A stretch of 22,761 bases of DNA, taken from assembly GCA_002427325.1 (NCBI GenBank), contig DIQS01000002.1:1-22761 (forward strand). The letters are read 5' to 3'. The DNA is from Cloacimonetes bacterium UBA5456 (GTDB lineage Bacteria; Cloacimonadota; Cloacimonadia; Cloacimonadales; Cloacimonadaceae). A program made the translations under genes and the position numbers. Positions 1-6,919 of the stretch are shown piece after piece (within the stretch, counting starts at the first letter, position 1; the number at the start of each line of letters is the position of its first letter). The notes beneath the pieces are model-generated. The model did not search any database and had not been told where the DNA came from. It saw only the letters and a program-made list of their open reading frames with translations.

Positions 1-29
1 CACCAACCTTTGAGACATAACACATAGAC

Positions 30-35
30 TGTCAA
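30..35 (-). promoter_or_regulatory. TTGACA -35-like box pointing left, out of the window
   Basis: A perfect TTGACA lies on the minus strand in an intergenic stretch. In this window such boxes sit 54-76 bp upstream of start codons, so this one predicts a minus-strand gene starting just beyond the left edge. No good -10 box is visible. The orientation is inference. Confidence 0.4.
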
Positions 36-67
36 GCAAATAAGCGTATTTTACTGATTATTGCTTG

Positions 68-163
68 CTTACCTACTGATATCAGCTTAGTATTCCGTGA
101 TGATGTGGTCATGGTGATGACCATATCATGACCACATCATGACCAGAACCCTGCAAGAAAGAT
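68..163 (+). repeat. Palindromic dispersed repeat, copy A
   Basis: This is copy A of a roughly 95-bp element whose second copy lies inverted at 12490-12583. Positions 109-151 are identical over 43 bp to the reverse complement of 12500-12542, and weaker similarity continues on both sides. Positions 100-113 and 127-140 form a 14-bp perfect stem with a 13-nt loop. TCATGA or one-mismatch versions start at 98, 109, 126 and 137, at about 11-bp phasing in each arm. The outer inverted ends seen in copy B are degenerate here. The outer boundaries are approximate. It is too short to encode protein and resembles a REP/MITE-like or protein-binding element. Confidence 0.8.
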
Positions 164-282
164 GTGGAAAAGCTGTCGGGGGAGGCGGGAGATTTGGGCA
201 AATAAACTCAAGTGAATTTCATATTTAATTCACAATATTTTAGGCGCTATTTCTATATGAATGAGTAAGATCAAAATTAAAC

Positions 283-288
283 TTGACA
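283..288 (+). promoter_or_regulatory. TTGACA -35-like box upstream of gcvH
   Basis: A perfect TTGACA lies 63 bp upstream of the gcvH start. A second near-match (TTGACT) is at 309-314, and TATAAA at 325-330 is too close to either for canonical spacing. The -10 assignment is therefore open. Confidence 0.45.
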
Positions 289-345
289 CAAAGAGCGGAT
301 ATGAACTCTTGACTTAAACAAAAATATAAAAAATGGAGAACTATA

Positions 346-726
346 ATGATTATCCTTGATGAACTAATGTATAACGAAAGCCACGAGTGGATCAGAGTGG
401 AAGACAATGTTGCCACCATCGGTATCACAGATTTTGCTCAGAGCGAGCTTGGCGACATCGTTTTTGTTGAACTCCCCGAAATCGGAATGCGCGTAAACGC
501 TGGTGAGCCTTGCGGTTCCATCGAAGCTGTCAAAGCTGTTGAAGACCTCATCTCTCCCGTTTCCGGCAAGATTGTTGAATATAACGGCGAATTGGAAGAC
601 AGTCCCGACCTCATCAACAAATCTGCCTATGAAGATGGCTGGATCATGAAAGTCGAAATTTCAGACATGGATGAGCTCGAGAACCTGATGAGCGCAGCCG
701 ATTATAAGAGAATGATCTCCGAATAA
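346..726 (+). CDS. gcvH: Glycine cleavage system H protein
   Basis: This is the lipoylated carrier protein of the glycine cleavage system. It shuttles the aminomethyl group between the P, T and L proteins in the cytosol. The 126-residue length is normal. The N-terminal pattern YNESHEWIRVE and the lipoyl-lysine context SIEAVKAVEDL, with the lysine at residue 63, are diagnostic. The start is supported by GGAG at 335-338, seven nt before ATG, and by the family's few residues before the HEW motif. No gcvT or gcvP is nearby, so the gene is separated from the rest of its complex, which is common. It heads a plus-strand run, and gmk starts 13 nt after its stop codon. Confidence 0.96.
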   Translation: MIILDELMYNESHEWIRVEDNVATIGITDFAQSELGDIVFVELPEIGMRVNAGEPCGSIEAVKAVEDLISPVSGKIVEYNGELEDSPDLINKSAYEDGWIMKVEISDMDELENLMSAADYKRMISE

Positions 727-739
727 GACTAATTCTAAC

Positions 740-1357
740 TTGATAAATCAAAACAATAACTTCTTAATCATATTGTCGGCGCCCTCGGGAGGCGGCAAGA
801 GCACCATCCTCAACGAGGTGCTAAAGCTGAGAGATAACATCGATTATTCCATCAGCTACACCACCCGTGCTCCCCGGGGTGCCGAACAAAATGGCGTGCA
901 TTATCACTTCGTTGACGAAGTTGCTTTTCTCGCCAAATTGGAAGCTCAAGACTTTTTGGAGCATGCCAAGGTTTTTGATAAATATTGGTATGGCACCTCT
1001 TTGAGTTACACCCGCTCGCGGCTTGAGAAGTCTCGCCATGTGATCATGGATATAGACGTTCAAGGTGCGGCACAGATCGCTGCCACGGGAAAAGTTCCCT
1101 GCGTTCGTATCTTCATTCTTCCGCCAAATATGGAGGAGCTCAAAAAGCGGCTCATCCACAGGGGAACGGATAGCGAGGAAGACATCGCAAGCAGGCTGGC
1201 AACTGCAAGAAAAGAACTTGATCGAATCCCGGAATATGATTATTTGGTGATAAATGATGACCTTGAACAAGCCGTCGCGGACGTTCTCGCCATCATCCGC
1301 GCCGAAGAACTCAAGGTTTCTGGATACCAACAACCAAAGCAGGAATTCCTGCAATAA
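740..1357 (+). CDS. gmk: Guanylate kinase
   Basis: It phosphorylates GMP to GDP with ATP in purine nucleotide synthesis. The P-loop SAPSGGGKST is at residues 13-22, followed by the GMP-binding segment YTTRAPRGAEQNGVHYHF (about 41-58), with the usual length of 205 aa. The start is a TTG codon. No in-frame ATG precedes the P-loop strand, and a later start would remove that strand, so TTG is the best choice although the Shine-Dalgarno sequence is weak. It lies between gcvH and an omega-like gene. A gmk-rpoZ pairing is widespread in bacteria and supports the call for the next gene. Confidence 0.96.
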   Translation: MINQNNNFLIILSAPSGGGKSTILNEVLKLRDNIDYSISYTTRAPRGAEQNGVHYHFVDEVAFLAKLEAQDFLEHAKVFDKYWYGTSLSYTRSRLEKSRHVIMDIDVQGAAQIAATGKVPCVRIFILPPNMEELKKRLIHRGTDSEEDIASRLATARKELDRIPEYDYLVINDDLEQAVADVLAIIRAEELKVSGYQQPKQEFLQ

Positions 1358-1366
1358 GGAGCATTT

Positions 1367-1801
1367 ATGAAAGACGATAAAATTGATGCCTTTCTCGAAA
1401 AATCGAATATGAACTATCTGTTTTGCTTGCTTTCCAAATTGGAAGGTCAACGCATCAGTAATTTCCCTGCCACGGTCAAACAGACTTTCTCGAAGAAACT
1501 CGGGGTCATCGCCATGGAACACGTGGCTTCAAACGACGTTCCGGACTATCTGGAAGAGCTCGCCGAAGCTGAAAGAATCCTGGCTGCAAAGCTTGCTGAA
1601 GCCGAAGATGATGACGATGGAATCCAATTCACCCAAGAGACTTACGACGATTCTGAGCACTATACTCAAGGCTTTGAAGAAGATATCGAAATTCCGAATC
1701 CCTTTGAAGACAACACAGAACGTGACCCCTTTGGCAATATCGAAGATGACGAAGAGGATTTTGACGACGTCGATGACTTTGACGACGACGATGACGAATA
1801 A
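1367..1801 (+). CDS. Putative RNA polymerase omega-like subunit with long acidic tail
   Basis: A 144-residue protein. Residues about 12-62 resemble the omega fold: an N-x-Y/F-x-L helix (NMNYLFCLLSKLEGQRIS), then a KKLGVIAMEHVASNDV segment matching the omega pattern K-x-x-VIAL-x-E-I-x-x-G. Omega is usually 60-100 aa. Here about 80 further residues follow, extremely rich in Asp and Glu and ending in runs of D. Position right after gmk matches the common gmk-rpoZ order. The SD is AAGGAG, 7 nt upstream. The stop overlaps the next start by one base (TAATG), implying translational coupling. The omega call is inference from a weak motif plus synteny. Otherwise it is an acidic hypothetical protein. 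Confidence 0.55.
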   Translation: MKDDKIDAFLEKSNMNYLFCLLSKLEGQRISNFPATVKQTFSKKLGVIAMEHVASNDVPDYLEELAEAERILAAKLAEAEDDDDGIQFTQETYDDSEHYTQGFEEDIEIPNPFEDNTERDPFGNIEDDEEDFDDVDDFDDDDDE

Positions 1802-2448
1802 TGTCTAAACGGGCACTTTTGCAATATTTAGAGCTCATCCAAGAAAGCGGGATAGATCAGGTTTTCACGCCTGCACCCGTCTCAAGCGCTGAAAAGATAA
1901 AACAGCTCGCAGCACTCAGGGAAGAGAACCTAAATTGCACAAAATGCCCTCTCGCCGAGGGAAGAATCGAGCTCGTCTTTGGTTCCGGAAATCCGGATGC
2001 CAAGGCGATGTTGATCGGGGAAGCTCCCGGTGATAATGAGAATAAGACCGGCTTGCCTTTCGTTGGTGCAGCCGGACAGCTTTTGGATAAGATGTTGGCA
2101 GCGATAAACTTAAGTCGTGATGAGATATATATCGCCAATATCGTGAAATGTAGGCCTCCGGGAAATCGGAATCCTGCCCCTGAGGAAAAAATTGCCTGCC
2201 TGCCCATACTTCTCGAACAAATCAAGATAATCCGACCTAAGGTTTTTCTCATCATGGGATTGGTTGCAGCGCAAACACTTTTCGCCAAAGATGAGAACTT
2301 GGGCTGGTTCAGAGAAAAACGCCCCAATCTCATGGGTATTCCCACTTTTGTCACCTACCATCCTGCCGCTCTGATTAGAAATCCAAATTGGAAGCGTCCC
2401 GCTTGGGAAGACTTGCAGGAATTTCTGAAAACTTACGATAGCCTCTGA
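1801..2448 (+). CDS. Type-4 (4Fe-4S) uracil-DNA glycosylase
   Basis: It removes uracil from DNA in base excision repair. The 215-residue protein has the family-4 signature. Four cysteines placed to bind a 4Fe-4S cluster are C46, C49, C117 and C133. The active-site motif GEAPGDNE is at 73-80, GLPFVGAAGQLLD at 84-96 and the second active-site motif HPAALIR at 187-193. The start codon overlaps the stop of the preceding gene by one base, so translation is probably coupled. It is distinct from family-1 Ung, and the Fe-S cysteines make the assignment firm. Confidence 0.94.
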   Translation: MSKRALLQYLELIQESGIDQVFTPAPVSSAEKIKQLAALREENLNCTKCPLAEGRIELVFGSGNPDAKAMLIGEAPGDNENKTGLPFVGAAGQLLDKMLAAINLSRDEIYIANIVKCRPPGNRNPAPEEKIACLPILLEQIKIIRPKVFLIMGLVAAQTLFAKDENLGWFREKRPNLMGIPTFVTYHPAALIRNPNWKRPAWEDLQEFLKTYDSL

Positions 2449-2533
2449 ATAAAACCTGTTTCTGATATGTCCGTGCAGACAGTTCGGACGCCATTTTATC
2501 CCACAGTGAACCGTAAATAAAGGGAAATTATCA

Positions 2534-3373
2534 ATGAAAAATACTATCAATCAACCTCAGATCCTGGCGATACACGACCTTTCGGGATTTGGACACACCT
2601 CGCTGATGGCGGTGATCCCGCTGGTCTATGCGCACGGCTTGAATCTCTGCGTCCTGCCTTCATCGCTGCTCTCTTCAAATACATGCTACAATGATTTTAG
2701 GCTCTTGGATACGGGAAACTTTATGAAACAGTGCCTTGAGCATTATAAAGAGCTCAGGCTCACTTTTCAGGCGATCTATAGCGGGTTTTTGGGCGGACCT
2801 GAACAGGTTTCCACGCTGCTTCATGCAGGGAAAAACTTTCTGGCTGAAGATGGGATCATCCTCGTCGATCCCGTGATGGCGGACGAGGGTAAGCTCTATT
2901 CTTGCTATGACGTTAGCATGGTGCTCGCAATGCGAAGATTGGTCTCGATTGCAGATATTATCACGCCAAACTTCACCGAGGCTTGTTTCCTTGCAGATTT
3001 GCCCGTGCTTGACGATGTGGATGCAAGCTTTGCGAGAGACCTCTGCGATATTTTGCACACTTTGGGCGCCAAAGAGGTGATTGTCACCAGTGCGCCGCGT
3101 AAAAATGATGATAATCTCATCATCTATTCAGAGAAAAAGGGTAGCGATCCCGTCTTGATTCCAAACCCTCATTTGCCGACATTCTTTACGGGAACCGGAG
3201 ATATGTTCAGCACGCTAACTCTCATCTATGCAATGAATAATGTGCCACGCATCGAAGGGATAAAAAAAGCAGCAGACTTCATCTTTGAAGCGATTAAATA
3301 TTCAAACGAAAAAGGACGCGATGGCAGAAGCGGCGTGATCCTGCAAGATTTTATTCGGAAATTTAATGTATAA
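2534..3373 (+). CDS. Pyridoxal/pyridoxamine kinase (PfkB/ribokinase-like)
   Basis: It phosphorylates vitamin B6 vitamers to their 5'-phosphates (salvage pathway). The 279 residues fit PdxY/PdxK-type kinases. The N-terminal substrate-binding motif AIHDLSGFGHTSL (12-24) is of the pyridoxamine-kinase type. VDPVMADEGKLY (111-122) and TPNFTEA (144-150) follow, and the anion-hole/catalytic motif FTGTGDMFS places the catalytic Asp at 223. An AAAGGGA Shine-Dalgarno precedes the ATG. The 85-bp gap before it contains no TTGACA box, so it is probably read through from upstream. Its 3' end overlaps the next gene by 8 bp. Exact vitamer preference cannot be read from the sequence. Confidence 0.9.
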   Translation: MKNTINQPQILAIHDLSGFGHTSLMAVIPLVYAHGLNLCVLPSSLLSSNTCYNDFRLLDTGNFMKQCLEHYKELRLTFQAIYSGFLGGPEQVSTLLHAGKNFLAEDGIILVDPVMADEGKLYSCYDVSMVLAMRRLVSIADIITPNFTEACFLADLPVLDDVDASFARDLCDILHTLGAKEVIVTSAPRKNDDNLIIYSEKKGSDPVLIPNPHLPTFFTGTGDMFSTLTLIYAMNNVPRIEGIKKAADFIFEAIKYSNEKGRDGRSGVILQDFIRKFNV

Positions 3374-4199
3374 AAACAAGAAAATATGTGTTGCCGATTT
3401 GGATGGAACTCTGCTTCCAAATCGGGGAAAACTCAGTGATAAAACGATAAATACTTTAGGCGAACTCAAAGAAAAGGGCATCTTGCGCGTTCTGGCAACG
3501 GGGAGGTCGCTATATAGTCTCAGACAAGCCTTGGATGAAGATGCGCCCTTTGATTATGTGATCTTTTCCACGGGGGCGGGCATCCTAAATTGGCAAAATC
3601 AGGAGCTTATCCATAGCCAAAATCTGGATAATAAACAGATTCTCGAGGCGCATAAGATACTTGAAGAGCATGAGATAGACTATATGCTCCACAATTCTGT
3701 GCCGGATACTCATCTCATGCACTATCGCGCAAAAGTCGGCGTGAAAGACTTTTGGGATAGGGTGGAATTATATCAGCGTTATGCTTGTGAATTTGATCCT
3801 AAACTCGTGCAAAATATTGAGTTTGCTACGCAATATCTCGCCATCGTGGAGCCGGAAAATCACGAGCTGCTGTTTGAGGGTTTGAAACAGCGTTTGTTGC
3901 CGCTTAAGACGATTCGAACTACCTCGCCTTTGGACTTTAAGTCTTTTTGGATAGAGATATTTGCGCCGAAGGTGAGCAAGGGGCACGCCATTATCCATCT
4001 TGCAGAAAGCTTGGGTCATGGGGTTGATGACTGCATGGTTATCGGCAATGATTATAACGACTTAGATATGTTGGAAGTCTGTCCGAATTCTTATGTGGTC
4101 GCAAATTCTCCCGACGATTTAAAAGAACGCTTTACCGAGGTCTCCTCTTGTAAAGATGATGGTTTTAGCGAGGCGGTTCAAACCTGGCTGGAGTCGTAA
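3366..4199 (+). CDS. HAD-superfamily hydrolase, Cof/IIB type
   Basis: A predicted cytosolic phosphatase of the Cof subfamily, 277 aa. All four HAD motifs are present: DLDGTL with nucleophile D11 and acid/base D13, ATGR with T45, K205 in PKVSKGHAI, and GNDYNDLDM (227-235) for metal binding. The large insertion between motifs II and III is the C2B cap, usual for sugar-phosphate or cofactor phosphatases. It overlaps the B6 kinase by 8 bp, which suggests cotranscription and allows, without proving, a role on phosphorylated cofactors such as PLP or FMN. Its 3' end overlaps the convergent AhpD-like gene by 22 bp. Confidence 0.9.
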   Translation: MYKNKKICVADLDGTLLPNRGKLSDKTINTLGELKEKGILRVLATGRSLYSLRQALDEDAPFDYVIFSTGAGILNWQNQELIHSQNLDNKQILEAHKILEEHEIDYMLHNSVPDTHLMHYRAKVGVKDFWDRVELYQRYACEFDPKLVQNIEFATQYLAIVEPENHELLFEGLKQRLLPLKTIRTTSPLDFKSFWIEIFAPKVSKGHAIIHLAESLGHGVDDCMVIGNDYNDLDMLEVCPNSYVVANSPDDLKERFTEVSSCKDDGFSEAVQTWLES

Positions 4200-4528
4200 C
4201 TCAAATCTTCCCAATATTTTATGGCGCGCCTGAGATGAGGGATCACGATGGAGCCGCCTACGACGAGGGCAATATTCAGCGCTTCCATCAATTCTTCAGT
4301 GTTGATCTTGGCATTGAAACACTGTTCTAAATGGTAGTAAATGCAATCATCACAACGCAGTACCATGGAGGCAACCAGCCCTAAAAGCTCTTTGGTCTTG
4401 GCGTCCAAAGCACCTTCTTCATAAGCCGAGTGATCGAGGGCAAAAAAGCGTTTGATGTTCAGATTTGAACGCTCTAAAGTTAGCTCAGTGAGCTTCTTGC
4501 GCATCTCTTTAAAATCTTTTGGCTTCAT
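4178..4528 (-). CDS. AhpD-like / carboxymuconolactone decarboxylase-family protein
   Basis: A 116-residue all-helical protein of the CMD/AhpD family. It has E47, C59, C62 and H66, and this E-x11-C-x2-C-x3-H spacing is the same as the catalytic proton-relay and CxxC set of AhpD alkylhydroperoxidases, so a thiol-disulfide or peroxidase-like role is plausible. It follows the iron alcohol dehydrogenase by one base. Its ribosome-binding site (AAAGGAG) lies inside the end of that gene, so the two are translationally coupled. This pairing suggests aldehyde/alcohol chemistry linked to redox protection, which is inference. Confidence 0.88.
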   Translation of the reverse strand: MKPKDFKEMRKKLTELTLERSNLNIKRFFALDHSAYEEGALDAKTKELLGLVASMVLRCDDCIYYHLEQCFNAKINTEELMEALNIALVVGGSIVIPHLRRAIKYWEDLSYDSSQV

Positions 4529-4529
4529 T

Positions 4530-5624
4530 TCATACTCCTTTTTTTACGCTGTGAATCAGCGTCCTTAGCTCTTCATAAGTGGGAACGCGAGGGCTGGCGG
4601 CGATGTTTCTGGCACCCAAGATCTCGTCTATCCAGCGCTCTTCTTCATCATCGGAAATCTCTACTTTGATCTGAATCGGGAAACTCTCCAGCCAGTGGTA
4701 AAACTCTTCTTTGCTCATCTTTATCGCTTCAAAAAGCTGATTGATGATACCTTCTATGTTGGGCTGATTAAACTCCATCATCACATTCATAAACATGGCG
4801 TTAGCGAGTCCATGAGGGATGTCGAAAGCACTGGTGAAAGGATAGCCGATGGCATGTTGGAGAGTGGTGCCGGTGTGGGCGATGGTGATTCCGCCATACA
4901 GTGATGCCAGCGCGAGAGCTTGGCGGGCGGGGAGGTGCTTAGGCTCTCTTAAACAAAGAGATAGGTTGTCCACTATCAGGCGTATCCCGCGGTAGATCAT
5001 GGGATAGAGATGCTCGTTCCGAGAGAGGCTATAGAGCCCTTCCAAGAGGTGAGAGAGAGCGTCCAAAGCCGTGTGTAGGCTCACTTTCGGGCTGAGACTC
5101 GTCATATAGCGGGGGTCGATGATCGCCAGTTGGGGAAAATTCAGATCGCTACCGAATCCTGCCTTTTTCTTTGTTTTGGAGTGCGTGAGAACGCTGTATT
5201 GCGTCACTTCGGAGCCGGTACCATGCGTGGTCGGGATAGCCACGATGGGGAAGCTCTTTTCATGGAGATCAAGTTGGTAGAGTTCGTCCTCGGATAGGTC
5301 GTTTGCGGCGGCGATGGCGATGGCTTTTGCGGCGTCTAAGGGGCTGCCTCCGCCAATTGCGATGATGAAATCGCAGCCAGCTTCAAGAAAGACTTCCTTG
5401 CCGATGATGACCTGTGAGGTAAGCGGGTTTTCGACTATCTGAGCAAAGATTTTGTGCTCGATATTGAGTTCATTTAAGAGAGGGATGAGCTCGCTCATTA
5501 CTCCGCTTTTCACGGCAGAGCTGCGTCCGGAGACGATCAAAGCTCTTTTGCCTAATGCTAAGTGTGGTGCGGCGTCTTTGAGTGCATTCTCGCCAAAGAT
5601 GATCCTGGTGGGTAGATAAAACAT
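4530..5624 (-). CDS. Iron-containing (group III) alcohol dehydrogenase
   Basis: An NAD(P)-dependent alcohol/aldehyde oxidoreductase of 364 aa (family usually 360-400). Visible features are the GGGSPLDAAK nucleotide-binding motif (91-100), PTTHGTGSEVTQYSV (131-145), and four metal ligands at D188, H192, H257 (in LQHAIGYP) and H271 (in HGLANA). With the complete ligand set the enzyme should be active. The substrate is not predictable; fermentative alcohol or aldehyde turnover fits an anaerobe. An adjacent AhpD-like gene forms a two-gene unit on the minus strand. A TTGACA box lies 68 bp upstream of the start. Confidence 0.94.
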   Translation of the reverse strand: MFYLPTRIIFGENALKDAAPHLALGKRALIVSGRSSAVKSGVMSELIPLLNELNIEHKIFAQIVENPLTSQVIIGKEVFLEAGCDFIIAIGGGSPLDAAKAIAIAAANDLSEDELYQLDLHEKSFPIVAIPTTHGTGSEVTQYSVLTHSKTKKKAGFGSDLNFPQLAIIDPRYMTSLSPKVSLHTALDALSHLLEGLYSLSRNEHLYPMIYRGIRLIVDNLSLCLREPKHLPARQALALASLYGGITIAHTGTTLQHAIGYPFTSAFDIPHGLANAMFMNVMMEFNQPNIEGIINQLFEAIKMSKEEFYHWLESFPIQIKVEISDDEEERWIDEILGARNIAASPRVPTYEELRTLIHSVKKGV

Positions 5625-5686
5625 GTTTATTCCTTTTTATGTGCTTAATATTCTTATGAGGTCAAGACTCTCAGCAGCGGATACTT

Positions 5687-5692
5687 TGTCAA
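5687..5692 (-). promoter_or_regulatory. TTGACA -35-like box for the alcohol dehydrogenase unit
   Basis: A perfect TTGACA on the minus strand, 68 bp upstream of the start at 5624. A second near-match (TTGACC) follows at 5660-5665. There is no convincing -10 hexamer at 16-18 bp from the first box. Confidence 0.45.
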
Positions 5693-5833
5693 GTTATGCT
5701 TGGCGTCTTCTGTGGAAATAGCACTGCATCTGCGCTTATTATATCTTATTGCAAATGCGCTTGATCCGTCGTGTTACTGGCTATTGCTAATTCGCTTTAT
5801 TTTGTGCTCTGAATATATTTCTTGATATAAAGC

Positions 5834-5861
5834 TTGACAAAAGCTCGTATTGTCATATCCT
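5834..5861 (+). promoter_or_regulatory. Candidate promoter of the small exported protein
   Basis: TTGACA is at 5834-5839 and TATCCT (4 of 6 to TATAAT) at 5856-5861, with a 16-bp spacer. The start codon is 58 bp downstream of the first base of the box. Confidence 0.5.
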
Positions 5862-5891
5862 TAGAAACATGGAACTATCAAGGAGTTTTAT

Positions 5892-6284
5892 ATGAAAAAA
5901 CACCTCTTAATCACGATATTACTCGTGCTCGCTTTTTCGTTTGTTGCGGCAAATATCCACGCGCAAAGTAAAGAAACAGCTAAGACCGAGGTCGAAAAAC
6001 CCGCTCAGCCGAGCATGGAAGACTATAAGAAGCTTTCCGCTGAAGTAAAAGAGAGAATTACCGACATCAAGGATGTCTATAGAAAAGCTAAACTTAATGC
6101 ACAAACGCAGCTAACTATCACGATTCACATTACCGAAAATGGCGAGGTGGAAGAGGTTCTCATCACTCCTGTCGGCAGGGTCAAAAAGGAATTTCTCAAT
6201 GATGTGATCGCGGTTTGTAAAAGCTGGAAATTTAATGTTAAACAACAGATGGCATATCAATTTAAGGTGAGACTACAGCCATAA
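5892..6284 (+). CDS. Exported TonB-C / AgmX-PglI-like small protein
   Basis: A 130-residue protein with a classic signal peptide: MKKH basic start, hydrophobic core, and likely cleavage after A24 (IHA-QS). A lysine/glutamate-rich linker follows. Residues about 70-130 form a strand-rich module with the pattern LTITIHITENGEVEEV and a final W-K-F, resembling the C-terminal domain of TonB or AgmX/PglI proteins (x-I-x-I-x-x-x-G-x-V-x-x-V ... C-x-x-W-x-F). It probably sits in the periplasm or envelope. It is monocistronic, with an AAGGAG ribosome site and a strong terminator just after. The function is unknown. Export is fairly certain, and the domain call is moderate. Confidence 0.72.
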   Translation: MKKHLLITILLVLAFSFVAANIHAQSKETAKTEVEKPAQPSMEDYKKLSAEVKERITDIKDVYRKAKLNAQTQLTITIHITENGEVEEVLITPVGRVKKEFLNDVIAVCKSWKFNVKQQMAYQFKVRLQP

Positions 6285-6306
6285 AAAGATTGTTTTAGTC
6301 ATTTAT

Positions 6307-6337
6307 AGCCTTTCTGCTTGGCGGAGAGGCTTTTTTT
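6307..6337 (+). terminator. Rho-independent terminator after the exported protein
   Basis: An 8-bp stem (AGCCTTTC / GAGAGGCT, one G-U pair) with a 9-nt loop is followed by seven T's. It lies 23 bp after the stop codon. Confidence 0.88.
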
Positions 6338-6654
6338 GTCGGTTGGGGTCTGAATTATGGGTGTTTATTGCCTATCTATGGCTAAGTCTTAGGATTGCGT
6401 TTAAAACTCCCTATCCCACAAGCAAATAACTAATCAAGCAAGGCCTAAGTAACTAAAAACTATGCAGGTTTACATAACATGGTTATGCTTAATATCTATT
6501 TTCAAATTATTTCGGGCTTTATTTATCAGGCACTTACGAGACTGAACGAAAATTTAGTTGCTCGTTTTGTCACCGTTTTTCGATTTTGTCACCCTATGTT
6601 CAGTGAAGGAATTTGATCTCAGGATTGAAAACCTATAGTTCTTTTATAAGTGTA

Positions 6655-6829
6655 TAGTTGTGAAAATTAGTGAAATTGTAAGGCAAAACTTAGTGCAGAA
6701 GCCACGGGGCGAAGCTGTATCCACTCCTCATGCTGATGTTCAATGCTTTTCATGGTGGAGGCTGATTTCTATGCAGTCATTATGCGAAGCCGGCTCTTAT
6801 ATATTCAGGCGTATAAGAGCCGCTATTTT
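6655..6829 (+). ncRNA. Candidate small structured RNA upstream of glgP
   Basis: The segment contains a stem CTCC.CATG/CATG..GGAG (6724-6732 with 6751-6760), two GCGAAGC sequences (6709 and 6784), and ends in an 11-bp perfect hairpin followed by CTATTTTTCC, which is terminator-like. A separate promoter for glgP lies downstream, so this could be an independent short transcript. It matches no RNA family that I recognise. The 5' end is a guess. Confidence 0.25.
6791..6829 (+). terminator. Strong hairpin with T-rich tail
   Basis: CGGCTCTTATA (6791-6801) pairs perfectly with TATAAGAGCCG (6812-6822) around a 10-nt loop. The following CTATTTTT gives a terminator-like tail. It lies 98 bp upstream of the glgP start and before its likely promoter, so it would end a transcript arriving from the left. 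Confidence 0.6.
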
Positions 6830-6849
6830 TCCCCTTTCGCACTAAAAGC

Positions 6850-6878
6850 TTGACAGAAATCGCCTTAAAAAGGATAAG
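6850..6878 (+). promoter_or_regulatory. Candidate promoter of glgP
   Basis: TTGACA is at 6850-6855, followed after a 17-bp spacer by GATAAG (6873-6878, 4 of 6 to TATAAT). The glgP start codon is 70 bp downstream of the first base of the box. Confidence 0.5.
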
Positions 6879-6919
6879 AAAAATGAAGCGTATCATGCTC
6901 AACAACATGAGGTTAATCA

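Larger units (their letters stand above)
6338..6919. other. Gene-poor stretch upstream of glycogen phosphorylase
   Basis: No convincing gene is seen. It holds a direct repeat TTTTGTCACC (6565-6574 and 6584-6593, 19 bp apart), TATAAG and TATAGT hexamers near 6645-6658, a folded segment 6709-6790 with two GCGAAGC mini-hairpin sequences, a strong hairpin at 6791-6822, and a promoter at 6850. A 61-codon frame at 6660-6845 runs straight through the hairpin and looks non-coding. Confidence 0.6.

Noticed and set aside
1..345. Possible CRISPR-like repeats around the TCATGA motif
   Set aside because: The 11-bp phased hexamers are parts of a palindrome, not 25-40-bp repeats with unique spacers, and no cas genes are present.
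821..1522. A 233-codon minus-strand frame
   Set aside because: It is antisense to gmk and the omega-like gene, both clearly real; its sequence is a shadow of those codons.
6660..6845. A 61-codon open frame upstream of glgP
   Set aside because: It runs through an 11-bp terminator-like hairpin, has no ribosome site, and its product resembles nothing known.
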